Assembly (NCBI RefSeq): GCF_014200725.1
Contig: NZ_JACHCL010000007.1
Span: forward strand, 168,544-232,543
Length of the DNA: 64,000 bases
Reading direction: 5' to 3'
From: Janthinobacterium silvisoli
Lineage (GTDB): Bacteria > Pseudomonadota > Gammaproteobacteria > Burkholderiales > Burkholderiaceae_D
Shown here: positions 9,204 to 18,869 of the stretch, piece after piece
Layout of the letters: the number at the start of each line of letters is the position of its first letter
How positions within the stretch are numbered: the first letter of the stretch is position 1
Position numbers and translations under genes: made by a program
The notes under the pieces: generated by a model
The model's input: only the letters and a program-made list of their open reading frames with translations
Databases searched by the model: none
Told to the model about the DNA's origin: nothing

Positions 9204-9764
9204 ATGAAGCGTTTTCTCGATTTTTCCCTGGGGCTGCTGGCCTCGCTCCTGTTTTTCATCCCCTTCCTGATTTTGATCGTGCTGGTCAAGCTGACGTCAA
9301 AAGGACCAGCTTTGTACTGGTCGAACCGGGTCGGACGCTACAATCACCTGTTCTCCATGCCCAAGCTGCGCACCATGCGGGTCGACACCCCGGTCGTAGC
9401 CACGCACCTGTTGACTAACCCCGACCAGTTCCTGACGCCGATTGGCGGCTTCCTGCGCAAGTCCAGCCTCGATGAGATTCCTCAGTTGTGGTGTATCTTG
9501 CGCGGCGACATGAGCATCGTTGGCCCAAGGCCAGCGTTGTTTAACCAGCAAAACCTGATCGACATGCGTACCGAGAAGGGCGTGCACGAGATTCGCCCGG
9601 GCCTGACAGGCTGGGCCCAGATCAATGGCCGCGATGAGCTGCCAATCGATCAAAAGGTCAAGCTTGACCTCGATTACCTGCAACGCCAGTCGCTGGCATT
9701 CGATATCAAGGTCATCGCGCTGACGGTATTAAAAGTGGTGCGCCGGGACGGCATCACCCATTAA
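9204..9764 (+). CDS. Initiating sugar-phosphate transferase (PglC/WcaJ-type)
   Basis: 186 residues, the size of the small monotopic phosphoglycosyltransferases. One N-terminal hydrophobic re-entrant helix (LLASLLFFIPFLILIVLV), then KGPALYWSNRVGRY, MPKLRTMR, SSLDEIPQLWCILRGDMSIVGPRP (the catalytic DE pair, S-x-D-E) and RPGLTGWAQINGRD. It transfers a sugar-1-phosphate from a UDP-sugar to undecaprenyl phosphate and so starts the repeat unit on the inner membrane. ATG 9204 starts at the canonical MKRFLDFSLG; the 19 upstream codons are not family-like. Located 180 bp after the reductase, last gene of the rightward operon, followed by a terminator. Confidence 0.88.
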   Translation: MKRFLDFSLGLLASLLFFIPFLILIVLVKLTSKGPALYWSNRVGRYNHLFSMPKLRTMRVDTPVVATHLLTNPDQFLTPIGGFLRKSSLDEIPQLWCILRGDMSIVGPRPALFNQQNLIDMRTEKGVHEIRPGLTGWAQINGRDELPIDQKVKLDLDYLQRQSLAFDIKVIALTVLKVVRRDGITH

Positions 9765-9788
9765 GTTCAGCAGGGAAGTATTACAACG

Positions 9789-9819
9789 ACGCGGCCGGTT
9801 CGAAAGAATCCGGCCGCGT
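9789..9819. terminator. Intrinsic terminator between convergent genes
   Basis: Hairpin with arms acgcggccgg-ttc and gaatccggccgcgt (one bulged base), GAAA loop, followed by TTGTCTTTGG. It lies 25 bp past the end of the sugar-phosphate transferase and before the end of the leftward dehydratase gene, so it may serve both. Confidence 0.75.
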
Positions 9820-9956
9820 TGTCTTTGGTGACTGTGTTTGTGAGGCGAGGCGGGCAGCAAGTTGCGTAGCGCATTGCTGTGTGCCTCGATGTACTACCGC
9901 AAATGGCGTGATACTGCCGACCTGACGGTGGTCGGCAGCGCTTGACGCGGCAGTGG

Positions 9957-11897
9957 TCAGGCCGTTACTTCGGCATCCGATGGCGGGACCAGGTTGGCTG
10001 GCATGGTCGTAAGTAATATCTTCCACAGGTGATCATCGATATCCGACGACGGTGTGAACTCGGGAACGATTGCTCGCAATTGATCGCGGATGGCTTCATG
10101 GTCGCCCTGTTCGCATGCCTGATCGAGCTGCTTGAGCATTTGCTCCAGGATCGGCCAGGCAATCTCCGCCTCTTGGGCGCGCATGATGAGCGGGTGCTCG
10201 GTACCGGTGACATTATCTCCGATGAGCAATTCTTCATACAGCTTCTCGCCCGGCCGCAAGCCAACATAACGAATTTCAATGCCGCCTTTGCCTCCGTCAC
10301 TGCGTACTTCATGCCCGCTCAGATAAATCATTTTCTTGGCCAGGTCGGCAATTTTGACTGGTTCGCCCATATCCAGAACGAACACGTCGCCGCCACGGCC
10401 CATGGCGCCAGCTTGCAGCACCAGTTGCGCCGCTTCGGGAATAGTCATGAAATAGCGGGTAATTTCCGCATGTGTCAGCGTAACCGGACCACCTGCTGCA
10501 ATCTGGCGCCGGAACAGCGGCACGACTGAACCGGACGAGCCCAGCACATTACCAAACCGCACCATGCAAAAGCGCATCTGTGTATGCTGGCGCGAGAATG
10601 CCTGCAAGATCAATTCGGCCAGGCGCTTGGTGGAACCCATCACATTGGTTGGCCGTACCGCCTTGTCGGTGGAAATCAGGACAAAGCGTTTTACTTTGGC
10701 AGCGACTGCCGCGCGCGCAAGACTGAGTGTGCCGAAGGCATTATTGCGGATGCCTTCGATCGGATTTTGTTCTACCAGCGGTACATGCTTGTAGGCCGCC
10801 GCGTGATACACGGTTTCCACCTTGAACTGCTTGAAAATGTTTTCGCATTTTTTCGTGTCGAGCACGGATCCCAGGAATGGAATCAGCTCGACATCGATGC
10901 CGTTGGCCAAGGCGATGGCCCGTAGTTCCTGGTCGATGGCATACAAGCCGTATTCGGACAATTCAATGAGTACCAAGCGGCTTGGCGCCTGCATCACGAT
11001 CTGGCGGCACAGCTCTGAACCAATCGAGCCACCGGCGCCGCTCACCGCTACTGATTTTCCGGTGATGCATACCGACAGCAGCGCACCGTTGGGGGCGACC
11101 GGATCGCGGCTGAGCAAGTCTTCAATTTCGATCTCGCGCACGTCTTCCACTCGCAACGAGCCTTTGACCAAGTTCTGAATGGGCGGCGTGACCTTGATCT
11201 TGATCTTCAGCGGCGTGAGACGGTCGATGATGGCACGCTGCTCGGCATGGCTAAGCGCAGGCATGGCCAGCAGTACTGCGCCGATCTGGTATTTTTGCAG
11301 GATAGCTTCGAGGTGGGTGGGGCACCACACCTTGATCCCGGCTATGCTGGCACCATGCAGTTGGACGTTGTCGTCCAAGAAGATGATTGGAAGATATTCG
11401 CTACTCAGACGCAGGGCATTGGCTAGCTGAATGCCGGCCCCGCCTGCACCGTAGATCGCAACACGCATGCGCTGCGGTCCGCGCTGGTCGCCGAGGAAAA
11501 ACCCGCGTGCCGTGAAGCGGCTGACCAGTAGATAAATGATCAGCAAGGCGGTAAAGATCAGATACGGGATCACGGAAAAAGTGAGATTGGGCAGTACGAG
11601 GCTCAGGAGTGCTACGGCAATGACCGACAGGATCGCCCAGGTCGTTATAGTCAGGACAATCTGATGGTCGATGTAGCGGATAACGGCACGGTACAAGCCC
11701 ATGCGTATAAAGATCGGGATCGAAATGATCGGTGCGGCAATTATTAGCACCGCATAGGCAGCGAGCGACGCAACATCCAATGTGTGCAAATGTAGCGCAA
11801 GAGCAGCAATAAAAGTCAATGGGATGCAAACAGCATCAGCTGCCACTGCGACTACTTGTTTATGGAAGCGCGAGAGATTCAGAAATTTCGTTTTCAT
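9957..11897 (-). CDS. UDP-GlcNAc 4,6-dehydratase, WbpM/CapD family
   Basis: 646 residues, the usual length of the long membrane-bound form. Four N-terminal membrane helices (residues 15-115), a first Rossmann-like domain with YGAGGAGIQLANAL at about 150, then the catalytic SDR domain: SGAGGSIGSELCRQI at about 288, YHAAAYKHVPLVE at about 365, LISTDKAVRPTN at about 405 and NVMGSTKR, where Met replaces the SDR tyrosine as in WbpM. It converts UDP-GlcNAc to UDP-4-keto-6-deoxy-sugar, the substrate for the reductase encoded at 8067. Leftward, downstream of rmlBACD, with a strong hairpin between, so probably with its own promoter in 11898-12233. Confidence 0.9.
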   Translation of the reverse strand: MKTKFLNLSRFHKQVVAVAADAVCIPLTFIAALALHLHTLDVASLAAYAVLIIAAPIISIPIFIRMGLYRAVIRYIDHQIVLTITTWAILSVIAVALLSLVLPNLTFSVIPYLIFTALLIIYLLVSRFTARGFFLGDQRGPQRMRVAIYGAGGAGIQLANALRLSSEYLPIIFLDDNVQLHGASIAGIKVWCPTHLEAILQKYQIGAVLLAMPALSHAEQRAIIDRLTPLKIKIKVTPPIQNLVKGSLRVEDVREIEIEDLLSRDPVAPNGALLSVCITGKSVAVSGAGGSIGSELCRQIVMQAPSRLVLIELSEYGLYAIDQELRAIALANGIDVELIPFLGSVLDTKKCENIFKQFKVETVYHAAAYKHVPLVEQNPIEGIRNNAFGTLSLARAAVAAKVKRFVLISTDKAVRPTNVMGSTKRLAELILQAFSRQHTQMRFCMVRFGNVLGSSGSVVPLFRRQIAAGGPVTLTHAEITRYFMTIPEAAQLVLQAGAMGRGGDVFVLDMGEPVKIADLAKKMIYLSGHEVRSDGGKGGIEIRYVGLRPGEKLYEELLIGDNVTGTEHPLIMRAQEAEIAWPILEQMLKQLDQACEQGDHEAIRDQLRAIVPEFTPSSDIDDHLWKILLTTMPANLVPPSDAEVTA

Positions 11898-12233
11898 CGA
11901 TTAATTCAAGCGTAAGGTGAAGCGATGAACAATCATAAAATGTAACATGACGTTCTCTTGTCCGAGATAAATCGGCAAATGTGTATGTTGTGATTTTTTT
12001 GGAAGCTATTTCCAATGTATCTCACTTTGATTTCCCGTCATGTATGCGGGATTATTGAAAATAACAACTTCTTCTATCCACAATCATAAGTCTTTGGCGC
12101 GGCGTAGTGGAAAAACAATGAAAACAGTTGCGCTATGTTTTTATCCTGGGCGCGACAGCGGCTTCTTGTGCTGTGAAAATAGTGTAGCGTCCGGCGTAGA
12201 ATGATCTGGCGCAGATTGCATTACTTTCAAGCC
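11898..12233. other. Intergenic region upstream of the dehydratase
   Basis: No supported gene. AT-rich at 11930-12080, then mixed. It must hold the leftward promoter of the dehydratase gene if the hairpin at 12234-12276 stops transcription from rmlD; I cannot name a convincing -35/-10 pair. Confidence 0.5.
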
Positions 12234-12276
12234 CCGGCCAATTTCATCGCGCACATTGCGCGATGAAATTGGCCGG
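12234..12276. terminator. Perfect 19-bp inverted repeat after rmlD
   Basis: The arms 12234-12252 and 12258-12276 are perfectly complementary over 19 bp with a 5-base loop (ACATT). It begins 22 bp beyond the rmlD stop. There is no clean T-run on the leftward strand, so it may be a terminator/attenuator, an mRNA-stabilising hairpin, or a protein-binding palindrome. Confidence 0.7.
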
Positions 12277-12297
12277 TGTATGTATGGCAATACGGGT

Positions 12298-13170
12298 TTA
12301 ACCCTGGCACAGTCTTAGTGCCTCTTCCCATTGCGGCAACTGGCAAAAAGTATTAATCAAGTGTTGTGAGGACAGCAGCGAATTAATCGGGCGCTTCGCT
12401 GGTACCGGATAGTCTTGTGCCAGGATCGCTTTTAACTGTGGTTTTTTTGTAATAGACGCATGCGCCATAATCGCCTCGGTGAAGCCAAACCAGGTGGTTT
12501 GCCCTTGAGCGCTCAAATGGTAAATACCAGCGCGTTGTTGCAGCCATGCATAGGGATCCTGCGCTGTCAGGCTTTGCGCGACGATGTGGGCTGTGGTATC
12601 GGCGATGGTACGGCTCCACGTCGGTGCTCCATGTTGGTCGGAAACGATACTGAGCGTATCGCGCTCTTGGGCCAGGCGACGCATGGTGAGCAAGAAATTT
12701 TTTCCATGCATACTGTAGACCCAGCTAGTGCGCAGAATCAGGTGTGCGATTCCTGTGGCCGCGATCGCCTGTTCACCGGCGAGCTTGCTGCGACCATAGA
12801 CGTTGATGGGACAGGTTGGATCATCTTCGGTATATGGCGTTTCTTTCGTGCCATCAAATACATAATCGGTACTGTAGTGAATCATGGCAGCGCCTAGTTT
12901 ACTGGCTTCCTCTGCCAACACGCCAGGCGCTTCCCCATTGATACGCATCGCTAGCTCGACTTCAGTCTCCGCCTTATCGACTGCGGTGTAGGCGGCTGGA
13001 TTGACGATCAGCGTTGGTTTGATGCGGCGGACCACATCGCGTACCTGATCTAGATCGGCCAGGTCCATCTGGCTGCGGTCAACGGCAATGATCTCGCCCA
13101 AACCTTGCAAGCTGCGCTCGAGTTCGTAGCCAACCTGGCCGGTTTTTCCTGTAATTAAAATACGCGTCAT
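12298..13170 (-). CDS. rmlD: dTDP-4-dehydrorhamnose reductase RmlD
   Basis: 290 residues. MTRILITGKTGQVGYELERSL carries the NADPH-binding GKTGQVG, followed by NPAAYTAVDKAE (about residue 68), STDYVFDGTK (about 108), catalytic YGRSK (Tyr-x3-Lys, about 135) and LRTSWVYS (about 157), all typical of RmlD. It performs the last step of dTDP-L-rhamnose synthesis in the cytosol. The start at 13170 is fixed by the GKTGQVG motif; a longer open frame to 13344 only overlaps rmlC. Last gene of rmlBACD; 56 bp after rmlC. Confidence 0.96.
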   Translation of the reverse strand: MTRILITGKTGQVGYELERSLQGLGEIIAVDRSQMDLADLDQVRDVVRRIKPTLIVNPAAYTAVDKAETEVELAMRINGEAPGVLAEEASKLGAAMIHYSTDYVFDGTKETPYTEDDPTCPINVYGRSKLAGEQAIAATGIAHLILRTSWVYSMHGKNFLLTMRRLAQERDTLSIVSDQHGAPTWSRTIADTTAHIVAQSLTAQDPYAWLQQRAGIYHLSAQGQTTWFGFTEAIMAHASITKKPQLKAILAQDYPVPAKRPINSLLSSQHLINTFCQLPQWEEALRLCQG

Positions 13171-13226
13171 GAAGTAATCTCGATAGTGATGAGTACGGCA
13201 CTGCGTTGCCGTGCCACAGGTATGAA

Positions 13227-13772
13227 TCAGGCGAAGACGTCGGCGTCGGCCAGCAGTGTTCCGAGCTTGTCTTTGCCCGATAGCAGCGGCTCGCTGTCCA
13301 AAGGCCATTCGATGCCGATCGCCGGATCGTTCCACAGGACGCAACGCTCAAATTCCGGCGCCCAGTAATCGGTGGTCTTGTAAAGGAACTCGGCGCTGTC
13401 GCTCGTTACCACGAAGCCGTGAGCAAAACCTTCCGGTACCCACAACTGACGTTTGTTAGCGGCCGACAGCACGACACCGACCCATTTTCCAAAAGTTGGT
13501 GAGCTTTTACGCAGGTCAACGACGACGTCGAATACTTCGCCAGCGGTGACACGCACCAGTTTTCCTTGTGGTTGCTGGATCTGATAGTGCAGACCACGCA
13601 ATACCCCCTTGGCGGACTTGGAATGGTTATCCTGAATAAATTCGCGTGTCACGCCGGTCAGTTCGGTAAAGCGTTTTTTGTTGAAGCTCTCGTAGAAAAA
13701 ACCGCGATCGTCACCAAATACGGTTGGCTCGAGTATTAACACGTCAGGTATGGCTGTGGTCTGAATTTGCAT
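13227..13772 (-). CDS. rmlC: dTDP-4-dehydrorhamnose 3,5-epimerase RmlC
   Basis: 181 residues, standard length. Cupin-type epimerase motifs: FGDDRGFFYESFN at about residue 19, FIQDNHSKSAKGVLRGLHYQ at about 44 (catalytic His in RGLHYQ), GEVFDVVVDLRKSSPTFG at about 78 and PEGFAHGFVV at about 113 with the conserved His, and the tyrosine in FLYKTTDYW. Converts dTDP-4-keto-6-deoxyglucose to the L-lyxo form. Between rmlA (44 bp upstream) and rmlD, same strand. Confidence 0.96.
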   Translation of the reverse strand: MQIQTTAIPDVLILEPTVFGDDRGFFYESFNKKRFTELTGVTREFIQDNHSKSAKGVLRGLHYQIQQPQGKLVRVTAGEVFDVVVDLRKSSPTFGKWVGVVLSAANKRQLWVPEGFAHGFVVTSDSAEFLYKTTDYWAPEFERCVLWNDPAIGIEWPLDSEPLLSGKDKLGTLLADADVFA

Positions 13773-13816
13773 GGTGTATTCGTAGGGTATGAACTGGGTG
13801 GAAGGCGCGCGGCGCC

Positions 13817-14710
13817 TTAGAATATCTTGTCGTCGAGTAAATGCAGCAGATATTGTCCATAGGCATTCTTCTTCAACGGCTGGGCCAGTTGCGCCAGTTT
13901 TTCGGCGTCAATGTAGCCCTTGCGATAGGCGATCTCTTCCGGACAAGCCACTTTAAGCCCCTGGCGGTTTTCGATCGTGGCGATGAATTGACCTGCTTCC
14001 AGCAGCGATTCATGTGTGCCGGTATCGAGCCAGGCCATGCCGCGGCCCATCAGTTCAACATTGAGTTCGTCGCGCTCCAGGTAGACACGATTGACGTCGG
14101 TAATTTCCAGCTCGCCACGCGGCGAAGGTGCGATGCCTGCGGCGATCTCACATACCTGGTTGTCATAAAAGTACAGACCGGTGACGGCGTAGTTCGATTT
14201 TGGCTTGAGCGGCTTTTCTTCGATGCTGATGGCGCGCCGCTGTTCATCGAAGTCGACGACGCCATAGCGTTCCGGATCGTGTACGTGATAAGCGAACACG
14301 GTGGAGCCAGTGGTGCGCGCTGTTGCTTCGCACAATTGCGCCTCAAAGTTGTGGCCATAATAAATGTTGTCGCCCAAGATCAGTGCCGAGGGCGCGTCAC
14401 CGACGAACTCCTTGCCGATGATGAATGCCTGTGCCAGGCCATCAGGGCTCGGTTGCACGGCATAAGTCAGGTGAATACCCCACTGGCTGCCATCGCCCAG
14501 CAATTCTTTGAAGCGTGGCGTATCCTGGGGTGTCGAGATGATCAAGATATCGCGTATGCCGGCCAGCATCAGTGTGGTTAGCGGATAGTAAATCATCGGC
14601 TTGTCATATACCGGCAGCAGTTGCTTCGACACCGCCATGGTGACCGGGTACAGGCGCGTACCGGAGCCGCCGGCCAGGATAATGCCCTTGCGTTCGATAG
14701 TGCTGGTCAT
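13817..14710 (-). CDS. rmlA: Glucose-1-phosphate thymidylyltransferase RmlA
   Basis: 297 residues. [17 protein letters not shown] is the nucleotidyltransferase signature (GGSGTRL-x-P), then [28 protein letters not shown] (metal site, D) and [19 protein letters not shown]. It makes dTDP-glucose from dTTP and glucose-1-phosphate and is the dTDP-rhamnose feedback point. ATG at 14710 shares its A with the rmlB stop (TGATG), so translation is coupled; the longer frame to 14761 lies within rmlB. Confidence 0.96.
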   Translation of the reverse strand: MTSTIERKGIILAGGSGTRLYPVTMAVSKQLLPVYDKPMIYYPLTTLMLAGIRDILIISTPQDTPRFKELLGDGSQWGIHLTYAVQPSPDGLAQAFIIGKEFVGDAPSALILGDNIYYGHNFEAQLCEATARTTGSTVFAYHVHDPERYGVVDFDEQRRAISIEEKPLKPKSNYAVTGLYFYDNQVCEIAAGIAPSPRGELEITDVNRVYLERDELNVELMGRGMAWLDTGTHESLLEAGQFIATIENRQGLKVACPEEIAYRKGYIDAEKLAQLAQPLKKNAYGQYLLHLLDDKIF

Positions 14711-15789
14711 CAGATTGCATCCTTGGTTGTATCGCGCGTCGCGTAATTTTTTTCTACCCACTTCAGGTACTCGCCCGACTGTACTTCGTGTACCCAGGCC
14801 TGGTTATCGAGGTACCACTGGACTGTCTTGCGTATGCCGGTCTGGAACGTTTCAGCCGGCTTCCAGCCCAGCTCGCGTTCGATCTTGCGTGCATCGATGG
14901 CATAGCGGCGGTCATGGCCAGGCCGGTCCTGGACGTAGGTGATCTGATCACGATAGCTTCCCGCAGCTTTCGGATCGAGTGAGTCGAGAATGTCGCACAA
15001 GGTGTGTACGACTTCCAGGTTTGTCATTTCGTTCCAGCCACCTACGTTGTAGACCTCACCCAGTCTGCCGGCTTCCAGCACGCGCCGAATGGCCGAGCAA
15101 TGGTCGCCCACATACAGCCAGTCGCGTACCTGCATGCCATCGCCATAGATCGGCAGCGGCTTGCCGGCGCGGGCGTTGCTGATGATAAGGGGAATCAGTT
15201 TTTCCGGAAAATGGAAAGAACCGTAGTTGTTCGAGCAGTTGGTGGTAAGTACCGGCATGCCATAGGTATGGAAATACGCGCGCACCAAGTGGTCGGACGC
15301 TGCTTTCGATGCCGAATAGGGGCTGTTCGGTGCATATGGCGTGGTTTCGGTGAATGGCGGATCGTGCGGCCCCAGCGTGCCATAGACTTCATCGGTCGAG
15401 ACGTGCAGGAAACGGAACCCATCCTTGTGATCGCCGCTCAGTCCGGACCAGTAGGCGCGTGCTGCTTCGAGCAGACTGAAGGTGCCGTTGACATTGGTTG
15501 AAATAAATTCGCCGGGGCTGTGGATCGAACGATCGACATGGCTTTCCGCAGCAAAATGCACGATGGCGCGTGGCTGGTGTTCTGCCAACAAGCGCGCGAT
15601 ATGGGCGGTATCGCAAATATCGCCACGCACGAAGATGTGACGCGGATCTTGTTCCAGGCTCGCGAGATTGCTGAGATTGCCAGCGTAGGTTAGTTTGTCG
15701 AGGGTAATGACGGGTTCATCATTAAGCGCCAGCCAGTCGCGTACAAAATTGGACCCGATGAATCCGGCGCCGCCAGTAACTAAAATCAT
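14710..15789 (-). CDS. rmlB: dTDP-glucose 4,6-dehydratase RmlB
   Basis: 359 residues. [19 protein letters not shown] (NAD-binding GGAGFIG), [23 protein letters not shown] (Thr-Asp-Glu catalytic triad part), [15 protein letters not shown] (Tyr-x3-Lys), [33 protein letters not shown]. Second step of dTDP-rhamnose synthesis. First gene of the leftward rmlBACD set; 334 bp of intergenic DNA separates it from manC, so the rml promoter is probably there. Confidence 0.97.
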   Translation of the reverse strand: MILVTGGAGFIGSNFVRDWLALNDEPVITLDKLTYAGNLSNLASLEQDPRHIFVRGDICDTAHIARLLAEHQPRAIVHFAAESHVDRSIHSPGEFISTNVNGTFSLLEAARAYWSGLSGDHKDGFRFLHVSTDEVYGTLGPHDPPFTETTPYAPNSPYSASKAASDHLVRAYFHTYGMPVLTTNCSNNYGSFHFPEKLIPLIISNARAGKPLPIYGDGMQVRDWLYVGDHCSAIRRVLEAGRLGEVYNVGGWNEMTNLEVVHTLCDILDSLDPKAAGSYRDQITYVQDRPGHDRRYAIDARKIERELGWKPAETFQTGIRKTVQWYLDNQAWVHEVQSGEYLKWVEKNYATRDTTKDAI

Positions 15790-16123
15790 GTTGTTATCCT
15801 TTTCTTGCTTTGGAAATTATTAAATATTCTGACGACGTTGTGTTAATGCGCGCCATCTTTTTTGAGATGACTTTCCTGGTTTTCTGCGGGCTGCCCATGT
15901 CATTAAAAAAGCGATCAGGTGCTGACCTATCATGCTTCAAGAGAGAGCCGCTATTGTAGCTGTCGCTGTAGTCTTGCCCCACCGCGACTGTCTTGAGCTG
16001 TAACATTTCATCCAAGTCAGTCTTGCACAGAAAATAGCCGATTGTGCACGGATCATTTTTAACTGAAACGTCAATATGGGTGCCAAGGGATATGCCAACG
16101 CGATACCCCTTTGGCAGGTCTGT
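15790..16123. other. Intergenic region between rmlB and manC
   Basis: No supported gene. Contains an imperfect inverted repeat at about 16078-16116 (tgccaagggatat with atacccctttggca), 10-40 bp past the manC stop, a possible terminator for manC without a clear T-run. The AT-rich stretch at 15800-15850 just before rmlB is the likely place for the rml promoter. Confidence 0.45.
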
Positions 16124-17542
16124 TTAAACCCGGCCGTAACGGTCTTCAAACCGCACGATATCATCCTCGCCCAGGTAGCTGCCCGACTGGATTTCAATCA
16201 GTTCCAGCGGCACCTTGCCCGGATTGGCCAGCGAGTGCACCACGCCAAGCGGAATATAAGTGGACTGGTTTTCAGTCAGTAAATATTCCTTGTCGCCATT
16301 TGTGATCTGGGCAGTACCGGAGACGACAATCCAGTGCTCGGCGCGGTGATGGTGCATCTGCAGCGACAGCTTGGCGCCTGGTTTGACAGTGATGCGCTTG
16401 ACCTGGAAACGGTCCCCATTACCGATCGAGTCATACGAACCCCAAGGGCGGAACACTTCACGGTGCATGGTGGCTTCGTTGCGCTGCTGATTGATCAGTT
16501 GCGCAACCAGCGTTTTGGTATGTTGTGCCTGGTCGGCATCCATGACCAATACAGCATCGGCAGTTTCCACGATAACGGTATTGCGCATGCCTATGGCGGT
16601 AACCAGGCGGCTATTGCCATGGACTAGGCAATCGTTGCAATCTTGCATCAAGACATCGCCTTGTGCGCTATTGTTACTGGCATCTTTTTCCGCGACGTCG
16701 AAGACGGCCGCCCACGATCCGATATCATTCCAACCCGCATTCAACGCGATGGTGGCGGCATGACCGGTGCGTTCCATCACTGCATAATCGACAGCGATAT
16801 CGGGGCTGGCGGCATAGGCATCGTGATCCAGGCGGATGAAATCGAGGTCGCTCTTGGCTTTTGCCAGCGCATCGCGGCAAGCAGCGACGACCGCAGGGTG
16901 AAAACGTTCAAGTTCTTCCAGATAGCGGCTGGCGCGGAACAAGAACATGCCGCTGTTCCATAAATAGTCGCCACTGGCGATATATTGTTCGGCAAGCGCC
17001 AGTGCCGGTTTCTCCACGAATTCAATGATGCGATGGACTTGGCCTGCTTCACGCCCTTCGGCGCGGATATAGCCGTAGCCGGTCTCGGGGCCGGTAGGCG
17101 TAATGCCGAAGGTGAGCAGGCTGCCTTCCTCGGCGGCTTTGCGTGCCAGGCTGACTGCCTGGTGGAAGGCCGCGGTATCGAGAATTACATGGTCGGCAGG
17201 CAAGACCAGCAGGACCGGATCTTCGCCCTTTTCCATGGCCTGCAAGGCCGCCGTAGCGATCGCTGGCGCCGTATTGCGACGCATCGGTTCGAGCAGCATG
17301 CGGGCATCGTTCAAGCCGATTTCGCGCAACTGCTCAGCGACGATGAAGCGTGACGACTCATTGCATACCAACAAGGCGGGTGCTAATCCCTGAATACCGC
17401 TGAGCCGCTGCAGGGTTTGTTGCAACATGCTGTCGTTGCCAGAAAGACGTAGAAACTGCTTGGGAAAAGCATCGCGGGAAAGAGGCCACAAGCGTGTGCC
17501 GGAACCGCCACAGAGAACAACAGGGATAAGTGGAATATTCAT
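16124..17542 (-). CDS. manC: Mannose-1-phosphate guanylyltransferase/mannose-6-phosphate isomerase
   Basis: 472 residues, the usual length of the bifunctional type II enzyme. N-terminal pyrophosphorylase: VVLCGGSGTRLWPLSRDAFPKQF (residues 8-30) with GGSGTRLWP and the PKQF binding site; LPADHVI at about 115; FVEKP at about 170; WNSGMF at about 195. C-terminal cupin isomerase domain: REVFRPWGSYDSI (about 360), GAKLSLQMHHHRAEHW (metal-binding His cluster, about 390) and QSTYIPLGVVHSLAN (about 425). Makes GDP-mannose for mannose, fucose or rhamnose units of the glycan. Leftward, alone in its unit. Confidence 0.94.
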   Translation of the reverse strand: MNIPLIPVVLCGGSGTRLWPLSRDAFPKQFLRLSGNDSMLQQTLQRLSGIQGLAPALLVCNESSRFIVAEQLREIGLNDARMLLEPMRRNTAPAIATAALQAMEKGEDPVLLVLPADHVILDTAAFHQAVSLARKAAEEGSLLTFGITPTGPETGYGYIRAEGREAGQVHRIIEFVEKPALALAEQYIASGDYLWNSGMFLFRASRYLEELERFHPAVVAACRDALAKAKSDLDFIRLDHDAYAASPDIAVDYAVMERTGHAATIALNAGWNDIGSWAAVFDVAEKDASNNSAQGDVLMQDCNDCLVHGNSRLVTAIGMRNTVIVETADAVLVMDADQAQHTKTLVAQLINQQRNEATMHREVFRPWGSYDSIGNGDRFQVKRITVKPGAKLSLQMHHHRAEHWIVVSGTAQITNGDKEYLLTENQSTYIPLGVVHSLANPGKVPLELIEIQSGSYLGEDDIVRFEDRYGRV

Positions 17543-18480
17543 CTAAGCATCAATTCGAATTTAATTATTGGGCAGCGAGATATCAGTTTTTCGCAAAGCG
17601 TCAGTGTCGTACTTTATTTTCATTATTCGGGAAGTACGAAAAGTTTTTTGATACTTACTATATTTAAGAAGGCAACATTATAGTGAGATATAAGAAACCA
17701 TATTTCTCTTTTCTTCATGAATCCCAGTACTGGCGGTGTGCTTGATTGCGCGGCTAATGGGGCTCGCTGAGCGGAAAAGGTACTTGGAAATCGAACCCAT
17801 GCTGTACTGGTCGTCGCGCATCGTCGTAACGACGGCACATTCCTGGGGCGGGAGGTGCAGCAGATTTTGAGTATGGCGACACCTTGCAGGAGCCGGTGCC
17901 GCACCTGGAGTTAGAAAATGCTTCTCATGTTCTATCATTGCATATCAACTTTGTTGCCCAGTCCCTTTATTATTGTAGTTTCTACTGCTGGCCGATTGCC
18001 CAGGCTGCGGCCAGTTTCAACTGGAAAAGCAACACACGCATGCTGTATTGCGGCTCAGGATGGATACCGCCCGGTGGCGCTGTCCTGGCGATCCTGAGGC
18101 CGTGTGCAGAGATGGATGCAAGTGATCGATCAGATGCTCAAGGGCCGAGTTGAACAGCTTTGCGGCCAGTACCAAACCGCCATCAAGCAGCAGGAGCGCC
18201 GAAGGTGGGGACATGGACGGCACGATGATAACTGTCACGGCGGCAAGACATTGCAGGCAAAAACACTTTCCAATGGAAGGCTGCGGCGTGTCCATGCAGG
18301 AAGCATCCCATGCGTTCTGCCCAAGGCTGCTGTTTTCATCCGCTGGCAAATATTGGCACTTGCTGTGTCACTGGCATGGCGTTGAGTCTGATTAAAATGC
18401 ACAATGAACAGTGAAGCCTGAGTGTTATGCCTGGCTTCTGCAGAGAAGAAAGAACGCTGCATTTTTAAACGGTTCAAAAA
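17543..18480. other. Long intergenic region upstream of manC
   Basis: About 940 bp. Short frames on both strands (for example 17623-17904 minus, 18104-18385 plus) show no motif or family resemblance. The first 120 bp are AT-rich and probably carry the manC promoter; the rest has mixed composition and may be decayed sequence at the edge of the polysaccharide locus. Confidence 0.5.
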
Positions 18481-18520
18481 ATAAAAGCCCGTTTTCAATG
18501 AATTGAAAAGGGCTTTTATT
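18481..18520. terminator. Bidirectional intrinsic terminator
   Basis: The arms ATAAAAGCCC-g-TTTTCAAT and ATTGAAAAGGGCTTTTAT pair over 18 bp with one bulged base and a GA loop, giving A-runs and T-runs on both sides. A smaller GC-rich hairpin (ctccag...ctggag, 18561-18585) lies between it and the small exported protein gene, for which it is the likely terminator. Confidence 0.8.
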
Positions 18521-18620
18521 GTAATACGTATGCTGCCATCTTTTCATCTAAAGACTTTAACTCCAGTCCTGTGAACAGGCTGGAGCCAGACTTATATGTT
18601 GCTGCCTAAGCAGCAATCAA

Positions 18621-18869
18621 TTAATGATGAGTAGTAGTAGCGTGGGTAGTGGTCGAATCCGAGCTTGCTGCACCGGCCACAACCGCAACGGCTGCGCCGA
18701 TTGCGATCAAGGTGCTAACGCTCAGGCCAGCAACGGTGGTGCCAGCTGCCGCGCCTGCAGCAGCGGTACCAGTTGCTGGTGCTGCGGTTGCTGGTGCTGG
18801 GGCCGATTGGGCCATAGCTTGTGCGCAAGCGAAGGACAGGATTGCCGAAGCGATCAGAACTTTTTTCAT
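18621..18869 (-). CDS. Small exported Ala/Thr-rich protein, YjbE-like
   Basis: 82 residues: signal peptide MKKVLIASAILSFACAQAMA (AMA cleavage site), an Ala/Pro/Thr linker, one glycine/alanine hydrophobic segment (VSTLIAIGAAVAVVAGAAS) and a Ser/Thr/His tail ending TTTHATTTHH. The layout (signal peptide, low-complexity small body, Thr-rich tail) recalls YjbE of the yjbEFGH exopolysaccharide operon as I remember it, but no other yjb gene is here. Upstream 270 bp are AT-rich and lack other genes; a terminator lies downstream. Likely secreted or periplasmic; function unknown. Confidence 0.7.
   Translation of the reverse strand: MKKVLIASAILSFACAQAMAQSAPAPATAAPATGTAAAGAAAGTTVAGLSVSTLIAIGAAVAVVAGAASSDSTTTHATTTHH

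Noticed and set aside
12298..13344. 348-residue version of RmlD from 13344
   Set aside because: The first 58 residues are rmlC sequence in another phase; the true start at 13170 gives the canonical N-terminus.
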